Assembly: GCA_958510825.1 (NCBI GenBank)
Contig: OY294051.1
Coordinates: 4,992,353 to 5,056,352, forward strand
Length of the DNA: 64,000 nucleotides
Direction of reading: 5' to 3'
DNA from: Brachypterus glaber
Taxonomy: Eukaryota > Arthropoda > Insecta > Coleoptera > Kateretidae
The translations under genes and the position numbers were made by a program. Each line of letters opens with the position of its first letter. The stretch's first letter is position 1. Shown piece after piece: positions 1-11,516 of this stretch. The notes under the pieces were generated by a model that was not told where the DNA came from, searched no databases, and was given only the letters and a program-made list of their open reading frames with translations.

Positions 1-515
1 AGTTATGGATTAAAAAGCCCTGTATCATAAACTTACGTAGTGTATGAAAGCTTTAAAAATTAACTAAATCACTTATTTTGTATTTTCTACAGAAGTATTG
101 TTTCAATTTAATCGCAAAACATTTCCTCTACAAAACGGGAAAGTGAATTCCAGTTTACTGAGAAATCCAAATAAAAAATCACCGCGTTGCGGATATTTAA
201 GGTTATCTTGATTTACTTAGGTTGGTAATATTGTTAAGCACTTTTTTTACTCTTCACGGCACGTTAAAAATACAGGGAGGAATTTTTTAATAAATCATAA
301 AAATAAGAGTTGGGGGCATATTTTTCAAAAAAATTATTAGAATTAGAACTTACTCTGAGTAACTTCAAATTTTCAGAAAACATTTCGCTTACTTTTGTCT
401 ATACTTTTATAAAATATGGTGCCCCTAAAAGTTTTTTTTTTACCAAAATTGATATAAATTTCTATTAACGAATTTTTTTTTCTGAATATTTATAGTTTAA
501 CGGATATGTTCTTTT
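1..515. other. AT-rich intergenic/intronic sequence, no gene seen
   Basis: No coding signal is recognised. A 28 bp stretch at 203-230 (contains TTGATTTACTTAGGTTGG) recurs at 1107-1134, so part of this block belongs to a dispersed repeat that brackets the duplicated segments at 516-945. Confidence 0.5.
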
Positions 516-685
516 ACACAAACAAACAAACGAACTTGACTGAAATTAAACTTTTCAATATGGCGTCAAATTTCAGACAGGTTTTGTCAAATAACTGTAA
601 AAAAACGGGTGTGGTTGTGAACAAAATGGTATACAAACCTCGGTTTAATATTTAATTTGTCCTTCGGGAATTAGCAAACCTCAGA
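516..685. repeat. Direct repeat copy 1 (~170 bp)
   Basis: The segment starts with an ACAAACAAAC tract, contains CAATATGGCGTCAAA and ends with TCCTTCGGGAATTAGC. The same order of motifs recurs at 766-945 with point differences and a short insertion. The two copies lie about 250 bp apart, so this is an old local duplication of a repeat. No ORF is present. Confidence 0.8.
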
Positions 686-765
686 AAAAGATATGAAGTA
701 AATTCAATCAACAATCTACTATCATTTCACAATGTGGGTTAATATTTTAATGCAAAACATAATCT

Positions 766-945
766 ACACAAACAAACAAACTTGACTAAAATTAAACTTT
801 TCAATATGGCGTCAAAATTCAAATAGTTTTTGTAGTGGAAAGTAAGGCAAATAATTGTAAATAAAACGGATATGGTTGTGAATAAAATCGTATGAAAACC
901 TCGGTTTAACATTTAATTTGTCCTTCGGGAATTAGCAAACCTCGG
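766..945. repeat. Direct repeat copy 2 (~180 bp)
   Basis: Second copy of the 516-685 repeat, sharing CAATATGGCGTCAAA, CCTCGGTTTAA and TCCTTCGGGAATTAGC in the same order. It carries about 10 extra bases (around GTAGTGGAAAG) relative to copy 1. Confidence 0.8.
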
Positions 946-1359
946 AGCTAAGCTTTCCCTCAGAAAATGAAACAGTTTCCACGTCGCGACGGTATATTAC
1001 ATTTCAAGTTAAAATAAATCATATTTGTATATTCAAGAAAAACTCAATAGACTATCCACTATGCAGACTATACTATGGAATGCGGAGAACAAAATATCTT
1101 CACAGCTTATCTTGATTTACTTAGGTTGGTAATACTGTTTACCACTACTTTTTTATTAAAAATACCTAACTGAAAATATTTACGGTAAAACACAATCGAC
1201 TAAAATGGATAATCAAGTATGAAGATGATGATTTTCTGAAGATAATGTTATATTTTAAAGGATGAATTTGCACTTGGTTTGATTTTACCTCACAAGGGCA
1301 CAAAACTTATTACTGTGTTTAAGTGAACATCAACAAATAACGTTAAACTGATTTTGGCA

Positions 1360-1510
1360 ATTTTTGTTGTTGTTGTTGTCTTCGAAGGGCCATAGCTTCC
1401 TTAGGGCTCACTCTCGGACCAACCTTTGTAAACACCTTTTTTTATATTTTTCGTTGTTGTAGAATCACCTCTTAAATTTTGGCATGCCAGTTACTGATCA
1501 CTCTATATAG
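1360..1510 (-). repeat. End fragment of the TACAGGG-type DNA element
   Basis: The stretch from TCTTCGAAGGGCC through CCTTAGGGCTCA, GGACCAACCTTTGTA and AGAATCACCTCTTAAATTT matches, in the same order, the right terminal region of the complete element at 63064-63800. The terminus itself (ACACCCTGTA) is decayed here. Truncated copy. Confidence 0.75.
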
Positions 1511-2298
1511 TATTGAATACAATACAAAAAGTTGCTTGTGATTCTAAATCGTTCCATATTTAATACTACAAATTCTCAGTCAACCTACAAAGTATCCTGT
1601 ATCTATTTATATTAACAGAAACTTTCGAAATTTACTCAATTTATCATATTTATTTTAGGGGAAATCATTAGTATTAGATTGTTAAAAATATTTACACTAC
1701 TTTCATAATTTAGTAATAACTTTAAAAAACTTTTGTCTATATTCTATTGTTTTAACAAATAATAGCTAATAAAATCTTGTCTTTTAAAACAATTAGTTAA
1801 TAATAACATTTTATTTGGGTTAGGTTTTAAATAAGAAAAAGATTTGATTTACATGACACTACAATAGGTGAATAAGAAGAATAAGAAAAATAAATAAAAT
1901 TTAATTACCTATTTATAATAATTTTAACATAAGAAATTTAGTAAAGTTGACAGTAAAATGTTTTTTTCTTCTATTTCTAACTATTTAGATAAAATATTGA
2001 ACCTTTCCAGTGATATTTCGTAAAAAAATAAGTTCTTTAGAGCACTTTAGCTTCCTTAGGATGCATTTGGAACTTATATTTTTTAACTAAATTTTAACCG
2101 TCTTTCTGGATCACCCTGTACTGTTTCTTGTGTGTTTGACAAAAACCTGTGAAATATAACATATTGTTTGTTCCGAATAGAGCAATTTCACTTAAGAGCA
2201 GTTATTTGCTCGCTATTTTACATATAATTAAAATTTGCTCTTCTATAATTTCCTGGCACTAGGAAGTGAATACCTTCACGTGAAACATCCGTCAGAGG
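1511..2298. other. AT-rich sequence, nothing recognised
   Basis: Low-complexity A/T-rich DNA with no convincing ORF. The string TCACCCTGTAC near 2112 resembles the end of a TACAGGGTGA-type mobile element, but no partner terminus was found. Confidence 0.4.
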
Positions 2299-2331
2299 TT
2301 GCCCCACTACGTTACGTGCGAAGTAGAAGAC
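2299..2331. repeat. Short dispersed repeat (copy at 3236-3269)
   Basis: The segment GCCCCACTACGTTACGTGCG and the bases after it recur at 3236-3269 with a few substitutions. The neighbouring pieces TAAAAGTTCTTT and GGGAAAAG also recur around 2870-2890. These look like shuffled fragments of one repeat family. Confidence 0.6.
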
Positions 2332-3041
2332 CCCCATTAAAGTCCGGGAAAAGCAAAGAACTTTTACCTTAAGAAGGAGCATGATGAAATCTACCGTATG
2401 CTTTGTTTGAAGTGTGAACCAACTACGGTGAGGGGCTGGTGGGGAGTGACTATTGTTTACACTTAGTACGCCTAAAGAGAGAGAAAGAATGTGTAAATTC
2501 ACAGTCTAATGTCGTAAAATGACTGACAGGGGTACAGTGCACTGGATATTTTATTGTAAATTTTAAGAAACATTAGTTCTGTATGAGTTTTATATGAACT
2601 AGTAGTTTAATTTTAATAGATTTAAATATACTATATTATTAAACATAATTATAGTATACACAATAAAGTTTTTTACATTTTTAATTTAAGTATAATGATT
2701 TGAATTCATGATAAGGTGGAAACTACGCAACATCGCTACTAGGTAGCCTGACAGTCGACTAGCGACATCTACATTTTACACCACAAAGTTGATCGCTTTT
2801 CTGTTAGTAAATAAACAAACAAAAAGATGACACATTCATAAACATTGGTCTGAAATTACTTCTTGAGGTAAAAGTTCTTTGGGGAAAAGTAAAAGACAAT
2901 TTTATAAATATCTGGCTAGGTTGCTGCTACGAAAAAACTTTTGTACCCAAGGCTGTCTAAATTTAAAAAAATAACAACTGCTGCCAACAAAATAATACTT
3001 TACCCTGTAGAGAAAAAAAAACATGATTCGAAAACACAGAA

Positions 3042-3140
3042 TTTAAAATCAAACAAAACACCTAGTTTGAAATTTGCAAACTAGATGACTCTAGTGCCGA
3101 TGTTTTGACAGGGTGCTTGCAACGTTTCATCTAGTTTCTT
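3042..3140. repeat. Dispersed repeat copy (other copy 58199-58305)
   Basis: About 95 bp starting AATTTAAAATCAAACAAAAC and containing GCCGATGTTTTGACAGGGTG is repeated almost identically 55 kb away at 58199-58305. That copy has an 8-9 bp insertion (TACAATAAT) in the middle. The imperfect hairpin CTAGTTTGAAATTTGCAAAC lies in both. Confidence 0.85.
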
Positions 3141-3445
3141 TTGAGAATTGTGCTTCAATTTATTTGTTATATGCTTATTTTACTATTGCCAAAAAATTAT
3201 TGATATAAAAAAAAAACATATTTTCCTGGACTTTTGCCCCACTACATTACGTGCGAATTAGAAGATCCCAATTACCACGCTGTAGAATAATGTGTATTTT
3301 AAATTTTGTTTTGTTATTTAGTTGTGTATATTTTTATTATCCTGTGGAATAATGTGACATGAAACTTCATATTTTTCAGTAAGTAGGCATTATTTTAAAC
3401 GATTTTTGTCTTAGTTTAATTTTTTCCGTTAAAAGTCTTTAATTG

Positions 3446-3500
3446 ACTGATACAAAAGTAATGGTCCCTTAAATGAACCCCGTGGAACACCAAAAAAAAA
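3446..3500 (-). pseudogene. LINE reverse-transcriptase scrap
   Basis: Read on the minus strand, the sequence gives GVPRGSFKGPLLL, resembling the reverse-transcriptase block GVPQGSxLGPLLF that precedes the catalytic YADD box in non-LTR retrotransposons. Only about 16 residues are recognisable before stops. Short and decayed, so the assignment is tentative. Confidence 0.35.
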
Positions 3501-3509
3501 TCTGTAATA

Positions 3510-4958
3510 GCAGACTTGATTAATCTAACAAACATTAAAAGAAAAAAAACAAAGTCACACTTCCAATTGATAACCTGCTCCTATTTTTAAGTCGGTTAAA
3601 GAGTAGTTTTTTAGGTTATTTGAATAAAAAAATATAATATAAAAAGTCACAGGAAAATTCTATTTCATTAACTCTACTAGGTACTTTTGTACCGTAGGTT
3701 GATTTAATTACTGAATTTTTATGCTAGGTATGTTCAGATCAAGGAATACTGATTTTCCTTTGATTTAGATATACTTTTTTAACTTGGATTTTTAAATCAC
3801 AAACATGTTAACAGTTAAGATTTACAAAAATGGAGGTCTCTTCTATGTCTCTTTGTAAGGATGTGCAAGTTTAAAAGATTGATCTATTGGCGGCTTCAAA
3901 TAAGGAAATACAGATATATCAATATAAATCATTAATAATATTTTAATTTCCTACTAACTGTTAACTTTATATGTATACTTAAGCCTGAAAAAGACATTGT
4001 AGTAGTTTATGAGATACTAACATTAAGACAAGAGATTGCTAGTTTTGTTTCTCTAGTGTTAGGAACTTGACAAGTAGCAAACCAAAGTCATTGTTAGCTC
4101 AAGTCAAAGACTGCGTGATATTAGGAGATCTCTTTCGAAAATTGGGGAACCCATAGACCCAGAGTAATCAGTTTTACGACAATTTGTGCTTTAGAGAAAA
4201 TATCAGATTCTGATAAACTTTTCATTGCTCAAGGAGGAAGTACTTTGGCTATTATTTTGACATCTTTATGGATAGGTTAAAACAAAATATTGGTAACATT
4301 AAAAAAACTGTTAAAGCTACTTTTATGGGGTTGACCTTGAAAGTGGAAGACTACAGGTATGTGGGCTCAGCTGCTACTTGCCAGAATCTTCAGCTTTGAT
4401 AAAAAAAAGTAAATAGTAAGGCTCTTTTGGATGTAAGTATTTATATAAACGATCTATAAACATAACAACGACAAGAATGTTAGTTCTTTTTTGCTACTAT
4501 CTAGAAGCCTTTTCCTAAGTAACAAATGACACATTCTTTACATACGCGTATACACTGAGGGCAATTATTATTACGGTCCTTTATATAAAAGTAATGTAAT
4601 GTGAATAAATTTCTAAATTAGAAATCATTATTTATTGATTTATTGAATATCAATGATTTATAGAAAATTTCAAATAAGCTTTAAGCTCCATAAACTTAAA
4701 TTAAAAATCAAATGAACACTTTTATTTATTTCCAATTATATGAGAAAATAATTGTACGAAAAAATAGTTCCTAGAAGAACAGAAAGGCTTTTCTAAAATT
4801 TTATTTGTGATAAGTTTCGTAATAAAGATATACATGTACACATTACTAGAGGCTTTAATGTGACGTTTTCTGCCAAGAAAAAGAGTGGAGACATTAAAAA
4901 AAAACTAGGGAAATGGCAAAAAGTCCAAACGTGCTTTTAGCCTTTTTCGGATATGCCA
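3510..4958. other. Unannotated AT-rich block
   Basis: No gene is recognised. Around 4090-4400 base composition is slightly higher and a short frame reads TLKVEDYRYVGSAATCQN. I cannot assign it to a family, and it is broken on both sides. Confidence 0.35.
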
Positions 4959-5477
4959 AGTTTCTTTTCTAGTTATAAATTTGTCAAAATATATTTTTTT
5001 CTATTTTGCGACTCTTATAATCACACGCATTTTGCGTGTTCTTATAGGCCCATAAGAAGTCCCTACTTTTTTTTCTGTTGGGTTGGCAACATACAAAAGC
5101 CTATCTCTTGACGTTTTGCGTGCAAATGTCAATGTCGATTTAAAGTTTAATTTTTTACAAAATGTTGTGTTTGGGTTATTTTTTACCGTGTTAAAATTGT
5201 GGACTGGTTAATTAAATATCATTTGTTCTTAGAATTTAAAACATAGTGTAAACTGTAAAGCCAACCCAAAACAAAAATCCCTAAATCAGTCATCAATTTA
5301 AATGTAAGTTTTTTAAATTTTAGAGCAAAATAGAAAAAATTGTATAAAGCACTCGTTTCATAACACGTTTTTAGAGCACTAGTACTTTAGAAAACTCGCC
5401 GTAAGCGGCTCGTTTTCTAAACTTGTACTCGTGCGCTAAAAACGTAGGTTATGAAACTAGTACTTTAATATACTATT
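4959..5477 (+). repeat. Repeat family E (copy 1) with CpG hairpin
   Basis: A ~520 bp unit begins near TTTCTATTTTGCGACTC and contains the inverted counterpart AGAGCAAAATAGAAAAA about 370 bp later, so the first part is bounded by short inverted repeats. It ends with a hairpin (5358-5455): CGTTTCATAACACG pairs with a copy reading GTTATGAAAC, with a CpG-rich loop CGCCGTAAGCGG, immediately followed by TAGTACTTTAATA. Copies lie at 51117-51640 (same strand), 49735-50000 (partial) and 21270-21655 (inverted). No ORF; non-autonomous. Confidence 0.85.
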
Positions 5478-6299
5478 AATGTTATTTATCATGACATATT
5501 TTTACAGTTCCGTATGCAAAAATAGATAAATTAAAAATAAATTATATCTCGTATATTTTTGAATCTTTTCTTATTCTCCAGTTGGTATTAATCCGGTTTT
5601 TCCTCTATCTTGTCATTACTAAATTGAGTTTTAAATAAATTGTATCGATTTTCTTTAGGCTTGTACAATCATTTAAAACCCATTTTCTTTGAAAATGTGC
5701 TCTGTAAGGGAACTAATAGTAATTGTGATATCTAATTTCAAAAAGTACCAACTAACTAACAAATAACAATTTTTACCAGAACTTTTTGTCGTCACATGAA
5801 GGCACTCTACAGATTACTATCTAATAGATACCAAGTATTTGTTAATGTATAATTTATTTAAAAGAAAGTAATAATAATAAATATTAGCTAGTAATATAAT
5901 GTCCTGGAGATGATTCAAAAAGAATGTTTAAATTAAATACACCAGATGCAATAACATAGTTAAATTAATGACAATTTTCAAAATATTAAAACTTAAACGG
6001 TAAAACTAACAGTTATAGTGAATAGATTTATGTTTTTCGTAATTACATGTATAGGTTTACACTTTGTTCTATACCGGGTGTTTCACAAAATTCTCAAAAT
6101 CCCTTAGCCAAAGGACAAGGAAATATTTGCTCTAAAATCCTATGTCTCAAAATTTATGAAAATTATCCAGAATTTATGGGTATATCTCCGTTAATCCCAT
6201 TATCTAAATGTAAAGAAACATTTTTTCCAGTTTAAACGAAATTTTGTCAATATACATAGATATGACTGTTTATATTATATCTTGCTTTATATTTAAGCC
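5478..6299. other. AT-rich block with a small repeat
   Basis: No gene is recognised. The piece around 6028-6075 (TTACATGTATAGGTTTACAC) resembles 8150-8190, so both are fragments of a dispersed repeat. 6070-6120 starts with CCGGGTGTTTCACAAAATTC, which looks like the end of a CGGGTGTTTC-type transposon. Confidence 0.35.
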
Positions 6300-6600
6300 A
6301 CACCTAATCCACACCCACAAAAAGATCAAAAACGTCCTCAACCAGTAATGGTACCCACCAATTCAGGACAGATGCATTCCCAGCATCAGTGAGCTAGTCT
6401 CACTCCTCCCGCACATCCCTCCTCTCCCTATCCCATTCCTCCTCATCCCCCTCCCACCCACTCCCCAGCGCCAAATTATGACAGATGCAACTCGCATCAG
6501 TGAGCAAAGACTCAGTGCCCCAACTATCCATTCAAATTAATTATATATTAGATAAATGAGCCATAGGCTGCGCCTGTCTCTTAAAGACCCAAACAAACTA
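6300..6600. other. C-rich, gene-less segment
   Basis: An unusual pyrimidine/C-rich stretch (CCTCATCCCCCTCCCACCCA region near 6450) lies between two related motifs, GACAGATGCATTCCCAGCAT and GACAGATGCAACTCGCATCA, each followed by CAGTGAGC. The tail CTGTCTCTTAAAGACCC looks like retroelement 3' sequence, but I cannot name the family. Confidence 0.35.
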
Positions 6601-6699
6601 CTGATGATAATTTATATTTAAGGAAAACGATTATTTTGTAAGATTTCATCCACGTCAATTTTTATCACATTTTAATTTTTCTAGGATTTATTTTATATA

Positions 6700-6875
6700 T
6701 ATATATATATCTTTTATGTAAGAATCTGTGACTTAACAATATTTATTATTTCACAATAAAAATTTAAATAAAATTAAAAATATACTTATAAATAATAATT
6801 ATCCAGAAAGCTTGTTAAATTCCATTCTTTTTAATAATAATATCACTAATAACAATAATAATAATAATAATCAAA
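6700..6875. repeat. Microsatellites (TA)n and (AAT)n
   Basis: A TATATATATATAT run near 6698-6710 and an imperfect ATAATAATAATAATAATAAT run near 6851-6871, in very AT-rich DNA just upstream of the Penelope-like fragment. Confidence 0.7.
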
Positions 6876-7024
6876 ATCAGGTAAACTTAAGATATTTTGT
6901 TATACCTTTTGTTCCACAGTTAAGTGTAAACATAATTAATATTAAAAAAAAGAAAATTATAAAATAACGAGTTACAATAGTTTTAATACTAATCTATTGT
7001 ATGACAAATTAAAAGACAAAATCA

Positions 7025-7342
7025 AATTTAATTTATAAAATTAAATGTAAAAACTGTAATAATATATATATTGGGCAAACAAGTAATTGGCTTAAAACAA
7101 GATTGTCGCAGTATAAGTCCAGTTGTAATAATATTGTTTATAATAAAACTGCCTTAAGCAACCACCATTTTAATTTAGGACATTTTTTTGATTTTGAAAA
7201 TGTAGAAATTTTGGATAGGGAAAAAAATAGATTTAAAAGGAATTTTTTGGAAATGATAAATATAAAAATTAATAATAATACGGTAAATTATAGGACAGAC
7301 ACTCAATATCTCAGTAAAATATACTTAAATATTATTAAATAA
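7025..7342 (+). pseudogene. Penelope-like element, GIY-YIG endonuclease domain
   Basis: The open frame reads IYKIKCKNCNNIYIGQTS, then LKTRLSQYK, TALSNHHFNLGHFFDF, NVEILDREKN, FLEMINIKINNN and YRTDTQYLSKIY before the stop at 7340. This matches the C-terminal GIY-YIG endonuclease of Penelope-like retroelements: the IY...YIGQT pair with an intervening CxxC, the Arg in TRL, the TAL..H.....H.FDF block and the Glu-containing LEM motif. The domain acts on genomic DNA during retrotransposition. No upstream reverse transcriptase is readable, so the copy is 5'-truncated. There is no in-frame ATG at the start of the recognisable domain, so this is a remnant and not a gene. Confidence 0.85.
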
Positions 7343-7576
7343 TGAATTTTGTATATTTTTTTATTTATTTTTTGTCAATTTGTTTTTTACTTATTCACAT
7401 ATCTTAATTTTTTACTTATTTACATATCTTAACTAAACACTTATACCTATACTTTATACACTTATACATCTATACACCTTTACACCTTTACCTATTTTAA
7501 TTAATTTTCATCTATCAGTTTTTTGACAATTAGATTTTAAATTTGTATAATTTTTTATTTCTATTTTTAATTTTTA

Positions 7577-7618
7577 CCCTAAAGAAGAAGGGACATATTA
7601 CCTTCGAAACGTTGGAAC
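7577..7618 (+). ncRNA. Degenerate hammerhead-like motif in Penelope 3' region
   Basis: The order is CTAAAGA, a 5 bp stem GAAGG...CCTTC, then GAAACGTT and GG that could pair with the preceding CC. This is hammerhead topology, but the invariant G of CUGANGA is A, so it is probably inactive. It lies 235 bp after the GIY-YIG stop codon. Penelope-like elements are known to carry hammerhead motifs in their terminal repeats. Confidence 0.45.
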
Positions 7619-7649
7619 TGTTCATATATATATTTATTTTATTTATTAA

Positions 7650-8620
7650 AGTGTTCTTAATAGCAAGATTTTTTCATTATTTTATATAAAAAAGAACAAG
7701 AAATATTATAATTAATATTTATTAGGGTCAATTGATGGATTGTTGCCTCTGTGTTTTTTTTTGTTGCGGTTGTTTGTCGGTTTGGGAGTTTTTTTTTCTG
7801 GTCATACTTTTACTCTTTTTACTCCATTGCTAAATTAATAGCAACTGTCATTAAATATTCTTTGATAAGTGTAACTGGTAGCAATACATTACTAACTTCA
7901 AGCAAAATGTTATTGCAATTACATTAAAAAGAGTAGAAAGATCTTTAATCTCAAACTCACAAGATGACTAACATTTGTGGAAATTAGAATCCCTGAATTT
8001 AGCTATGAGGTTTTTTGTCTTCTTAGAGAAGACCACAGACTTAGAGAAATCATAAAACTTTAAACCAACATTCAGGTACCCTGATGGAAACTGTCTTTAT
8101 TTTGAAGGAGTTGTGATTCAAAACTTTTTAATCGCCCTGTATATGTAAGATTTATGTTTAGCGTAATTACATGTATCGGTATAAACTTTATACTATATGG
8201 TGTCAGATAGTATCGACAAGCTGTAGACGTGTGTTATTAGTTATACTTTATGAATGTCTATCTAGTATGGAATTTAATAAAAGTATAAATTAGTTTTGAT
8301 ATCAATTAATATATTAAAGTTACAATAAAAAGTGACTACTACAACAACGGTATTTTATTACAGAATAGTTTTAGGTTTTATTAAGATTTTTCGTTTCTTC
8401 TCTTCCTATCTTCTTCCTTCTTACATGTAAGGGTGTGTGGATTATAACTGAGCCCCTTAAAATCCTTGCTACTTAATTTATGGACAGCTCCTAATCATTA
8501 TTTATTTCCATTTTAACTTTCCTATAGAGAAAAACTTTTTAATTGTAATTCAAAATAGGCTTTGACATAAAATTTAAAAATATTGATAGCATAAAAACCA
8601 CTTTGTACATTTTTACATTT
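7650..8620. other. No gene recognised
   Basis: AT-rich DNA. A short piece ending in TCGCCCTGTATATG near 8130-8145 resembles a transposon terminus, and 8150-8190 resembles 6028-6075. Nothing else is supported. Confidence 0.4.
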
Positions 8621-8625
8621 TTTAG

Positions 8626-8690
8626 TCATATAATTTAAAAAATAAGTAAATATTAGTGCTCCCAAAACAAATCCTTGAGGGACACCTGAA
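8626..8690 (-). pseudogene. LINE reverse-transcriptase fragment (GVPQG block)
   Basis: The minus strand reads SGVPQGFVLGALIFTYFLN, which aligns with the conserved RT block SGVPQGSVLGPLLFLIFIND (a full example is in this window at 28438-29319). No catalytic DD box remains. A tiny fossil of a non-LTR retrotransposon. Confidence 0.6.
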
Positions 8691-8929
8691 TATTTGAATT
8701 TAAATATATCAGCTCACAAAGCATTAAATTTAAAGCGCAAAACGTCGTTTTAAAGAAAATTTTTAGTATTTTTTGCTCTCCCATTTTGGAAATTTTTAAA
8801 ATTTCGGGAAAGCCTTGTATTCATGCATAAATTTTCAATTTTTTTGCATATTTTTTCGTTTTATGATGTTTTATGTCGATAAATCCATTTTAAGCAAAAA
8901 AAAAATAGTCTGTCGATTGGTCGTCCTGT

Positions 8930-9625
8930 CCGAGAAATCTTGTATACACTATAACTTAAGAACGCTTTAAGCTAGAGACTTAAAATTAGGCATACAGGTA
9001 TTTTACCAAAATTTCTCGCTAGGGATTGTTTTTGGTGAACATTGGTGTGCGGCAAGGGGGGAAAATGAGGAAAAATAATTTTTTTTTAGAAAAAATTGAA
9101 AATTGCTGTATAGGTGTTTTTAAGTCGCTGAAATTGAATCTGATAATAAAAACTTACTCCGCGGGGATGAGGGGGTAAATATTTTTAAATATTTTCAATA
9201 TATTCATCGAAATTGGTATATAGGGCTTTTTGGGGTCGACGAATCTGAATCTGATAATAAAATTTTTCTAATTTCACACCCTGTGGATAGTTTTTGTGAA
9301 AGTTGTTATATTGGGGTTTTTGAGGTTGCTGAAAGTGAATCTGATAATAAAAAAGTCTAACTCCACCCCCTAAGGGGCGGGGGTAGTTTTCGTGAAAATT
9401 GGTATATTGGGGTTTTATGAATTGCTGAAAGTGAATCTAATAATAAAAAAAAATCTAACTCCACCCCTTAAGGGGAGGGGTGTAGTTTTCTTGAAAATTT
9501 ACATATTGGGGTTTTTGAGGTCGCTAAAACTAAATCTTAAAATATTTTTTTTTCAAATCCACCCCCTGAGGGGTGGGGAATAGATGTCGTGAAAATTGAT
9601 ATATTGGGGGTTTTAAGGGTTAATG
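8930..9625. repeat. Degenerate minisatellite, ~120 bp period, with C/G mini-palindromes
   Basis: The pattern 'GTGAAAATTGGTATATTGGGG, TTTTTGAGGTCGCTGAAA, GTGAATCTGATAATAAAA, CTCCACCCCCTAAGGGG' recurs four to five times with drift, clearest at 9240-9610. Each unit carries a palindromic CCACCCC...GGGGTGG core. Related pieces (GATTTTGAGGTTGCTGAAAT; TGAGTTTTTGGGGTCTCTGA) occur at 47210-47240 and 19750-19775, so the unit is dispersed as well. The short open frames here only reflect this periodicity. Confidence 0.75.
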
Positions 9626-9699
9626 TGAAAGCTCTTTTACTGAGCAGTTTATTTTTTAGTAAGTAATAATTCTAAAATAATAGGTTTAAATTATAACAA

Positions 9700-10160
9700 A
9701 ATTTTAAAGTAATTTAAAATACTAGAGTTTATACAAATTGTACATAAATTGAATACCTTATTCTTATTATTGAATACGAAAGAAATTGTTACTTGTAACA
9801 CCTTTTGTATTGATTTCAGCCTGAGAAAGTAAGATTTTCTTGCAGGAGATTACTTAAATTATATGGTTTTCATGTTCTATTACATCCAAACTTGACTATT
9901 CAATTCCAAATAGTTTTTCAAATCTAATATTTCCAAATCATTGGAATTGATTTAGAAAATTGGAAAATTTAAATTTTTATATAAAACTGAATTACCCAAA
10001 TGGGTTTCCGGGGTTAGGAATGGCACTGGTTTATTTATTTTTATTTAATTGCTTATTTATCTATATTTTTTATTTTAACCTAAAATATTGTGTACAGTTG
10101 AATCCGAAACAAAAACAAGATAGAAAATCTAGTTGTTTAAATTGAATAATTGTTTACAAA
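9700..10160. other. No gene recognised
   Basis: AT-rich sequence between the minisatellite and the hairpin at 10190; no repeat partner or coding signal was seen. Confidence 0.4.
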
Positions 10161-10177
10161 CAATGCAGTTGTCATTG

Positions 10178-10276
10178 TTGACAATATTTCGCTGGGTTAA
10201 AATTATAAGGTTCTATGTTATATGGGGTTTCTATAGAACAAAGAACCTTATAATTTTAACCCAGCGATTTGTCAAA
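10178..10276. repeat. Hairpin MITE, ~25 bp perfect arms
   Basis: The left arm CGCTGGGTTAAAATTATAAG (10190 onward) is exactly reversed in the right arm ending at 10266. Pairing continues outward through TTGACAA on each side with a small gap. The loop is about 27 bp. Such a foldback can be a MITE or a small-RNA hairpin source. Confidence 0.8.
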
Positions 10277-10482
10277 ATTATTTATAATTATTATAAATTA
10301 CATAATCAATAAAGGATTTAATTAAATTAAGTACATAATTAGAAATGCATCAATTAAATGATTAAGAAAGCTCAAGCTATTGGAAGCAGGATGTGAGCAA
10401 GTAGACTTGGCAAAGTTTAATGATTCGGAGAGTTTTGTTAAGATTGAAGAAAAAATGAATACAGGAGGAAACAGTAAAAGGC

Positions 10483-10690
10483 GTGCAGGCTCGGGAAGAA
10501 GGATGTGAAAATTTACTAAACTATTTAAGAAAACACCCTTTACGAGACGCGATACAGGCTATAAACCATACAAATTTTGCTGGGTCGAAAGCCACCGCCC
10601 GCCGCCGCATCGATAATTTCGAGATTGAAAATTTTTATGCAGCAAAAAACCGTTTTTTAAACGAAAATCATAATTTTCATAAATTATATA
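10483..10690 (+). pseudogene. Tc1-type transposase, N-terminal helix-turn-helix fragment
   Basis: The frame reads HPLRDAIQAINHTNFAGSKA, TARRRI and AAKNRFLNENH. This follows the second HTH subdomain of Tc1/mariner transposases (NPFxTxREIxxxTNFxGSxxTxRRRIxxxGL...AAKKPxLTxxH), which binds the terminal inverted repeats. The catalytic DDE domain is absent and the frame runs into unrelated residues after about 60 codons. No terminal repeats were found around it. Fossil fragment. Confidence 0.65.
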
Positions 10691-10739
10691 TTTTATTACT
10701 AAGGAGTTCAAAGTTTAATTTCTTATAAAATTTACTAAA

Positions 10740-11500
10740 TATTGTGTTTAAATGTTTTATATGATTAAATATTCTAAATGTTTTTTCAATTTACTATTTA
10801 TTAGGTATATCTGGACCCCGGAGGTAAACGACACCATGTCACAACAACGTATTTTTTCAGGAGAGCAAGTTTTTGATTCTTTTTTAACATTAAATGCATG
10901 TTCTAGGGGCTCTCTATTAGTTTTGTAAAAAAGAAGGAATATTAACATAAAAATAACCATCTTGGGGAGACTTCTTGCTTCTATATTTGCTAGTTTTCTA
11001 TTTCTTCCAGCTTCATATAACAGCAGTTAATGTTATTTAACATTATTCGCATTCACGCATTATCTGTAATAACTTATTAGAGGCTACTATTAAACTTAAA
11101 AAAAAAAACTGCCAATATGTCAAATTATTTTAACCTCTTTCTTAAAATCGTACTTAAACTATAAAATAATTAATAAAATTGACATTTGGCATATTTAAAA
11201 CTTGCATTTTTTGTGGGTCCAACTGTACTAACCCCGCACAAAAAAGTGGGGTAACGAACCATACATATTTTCAATATTTTAACAATTTAAATCGAACTCT
11301 TAATATAAGGTTATGTCATACTTGACCGTAATTTTGACGCAAAAAAAGTAAGACTATCCTGTCTTAGATGTACTTAAAATATTGATGGTGAGTTTCTCAG
11401 TATATGACAGAGTATATTATTTAAGGTTATGTATAAGAACTGTCATTTATTGACTATCGACTTTGCCTATTGCAAAAACGAATAAAATCTGCTATTAACA
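10740..11500. other. No gene recognised
   Basis: AT-rich, unassigned sequence. The GTCATACTTGACCGT region near 11310 and the surrounding bases show no partner in the window. Confidence 0.35.
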
Positions 11501-11516
11501 CAATTGAATGCAGCTT

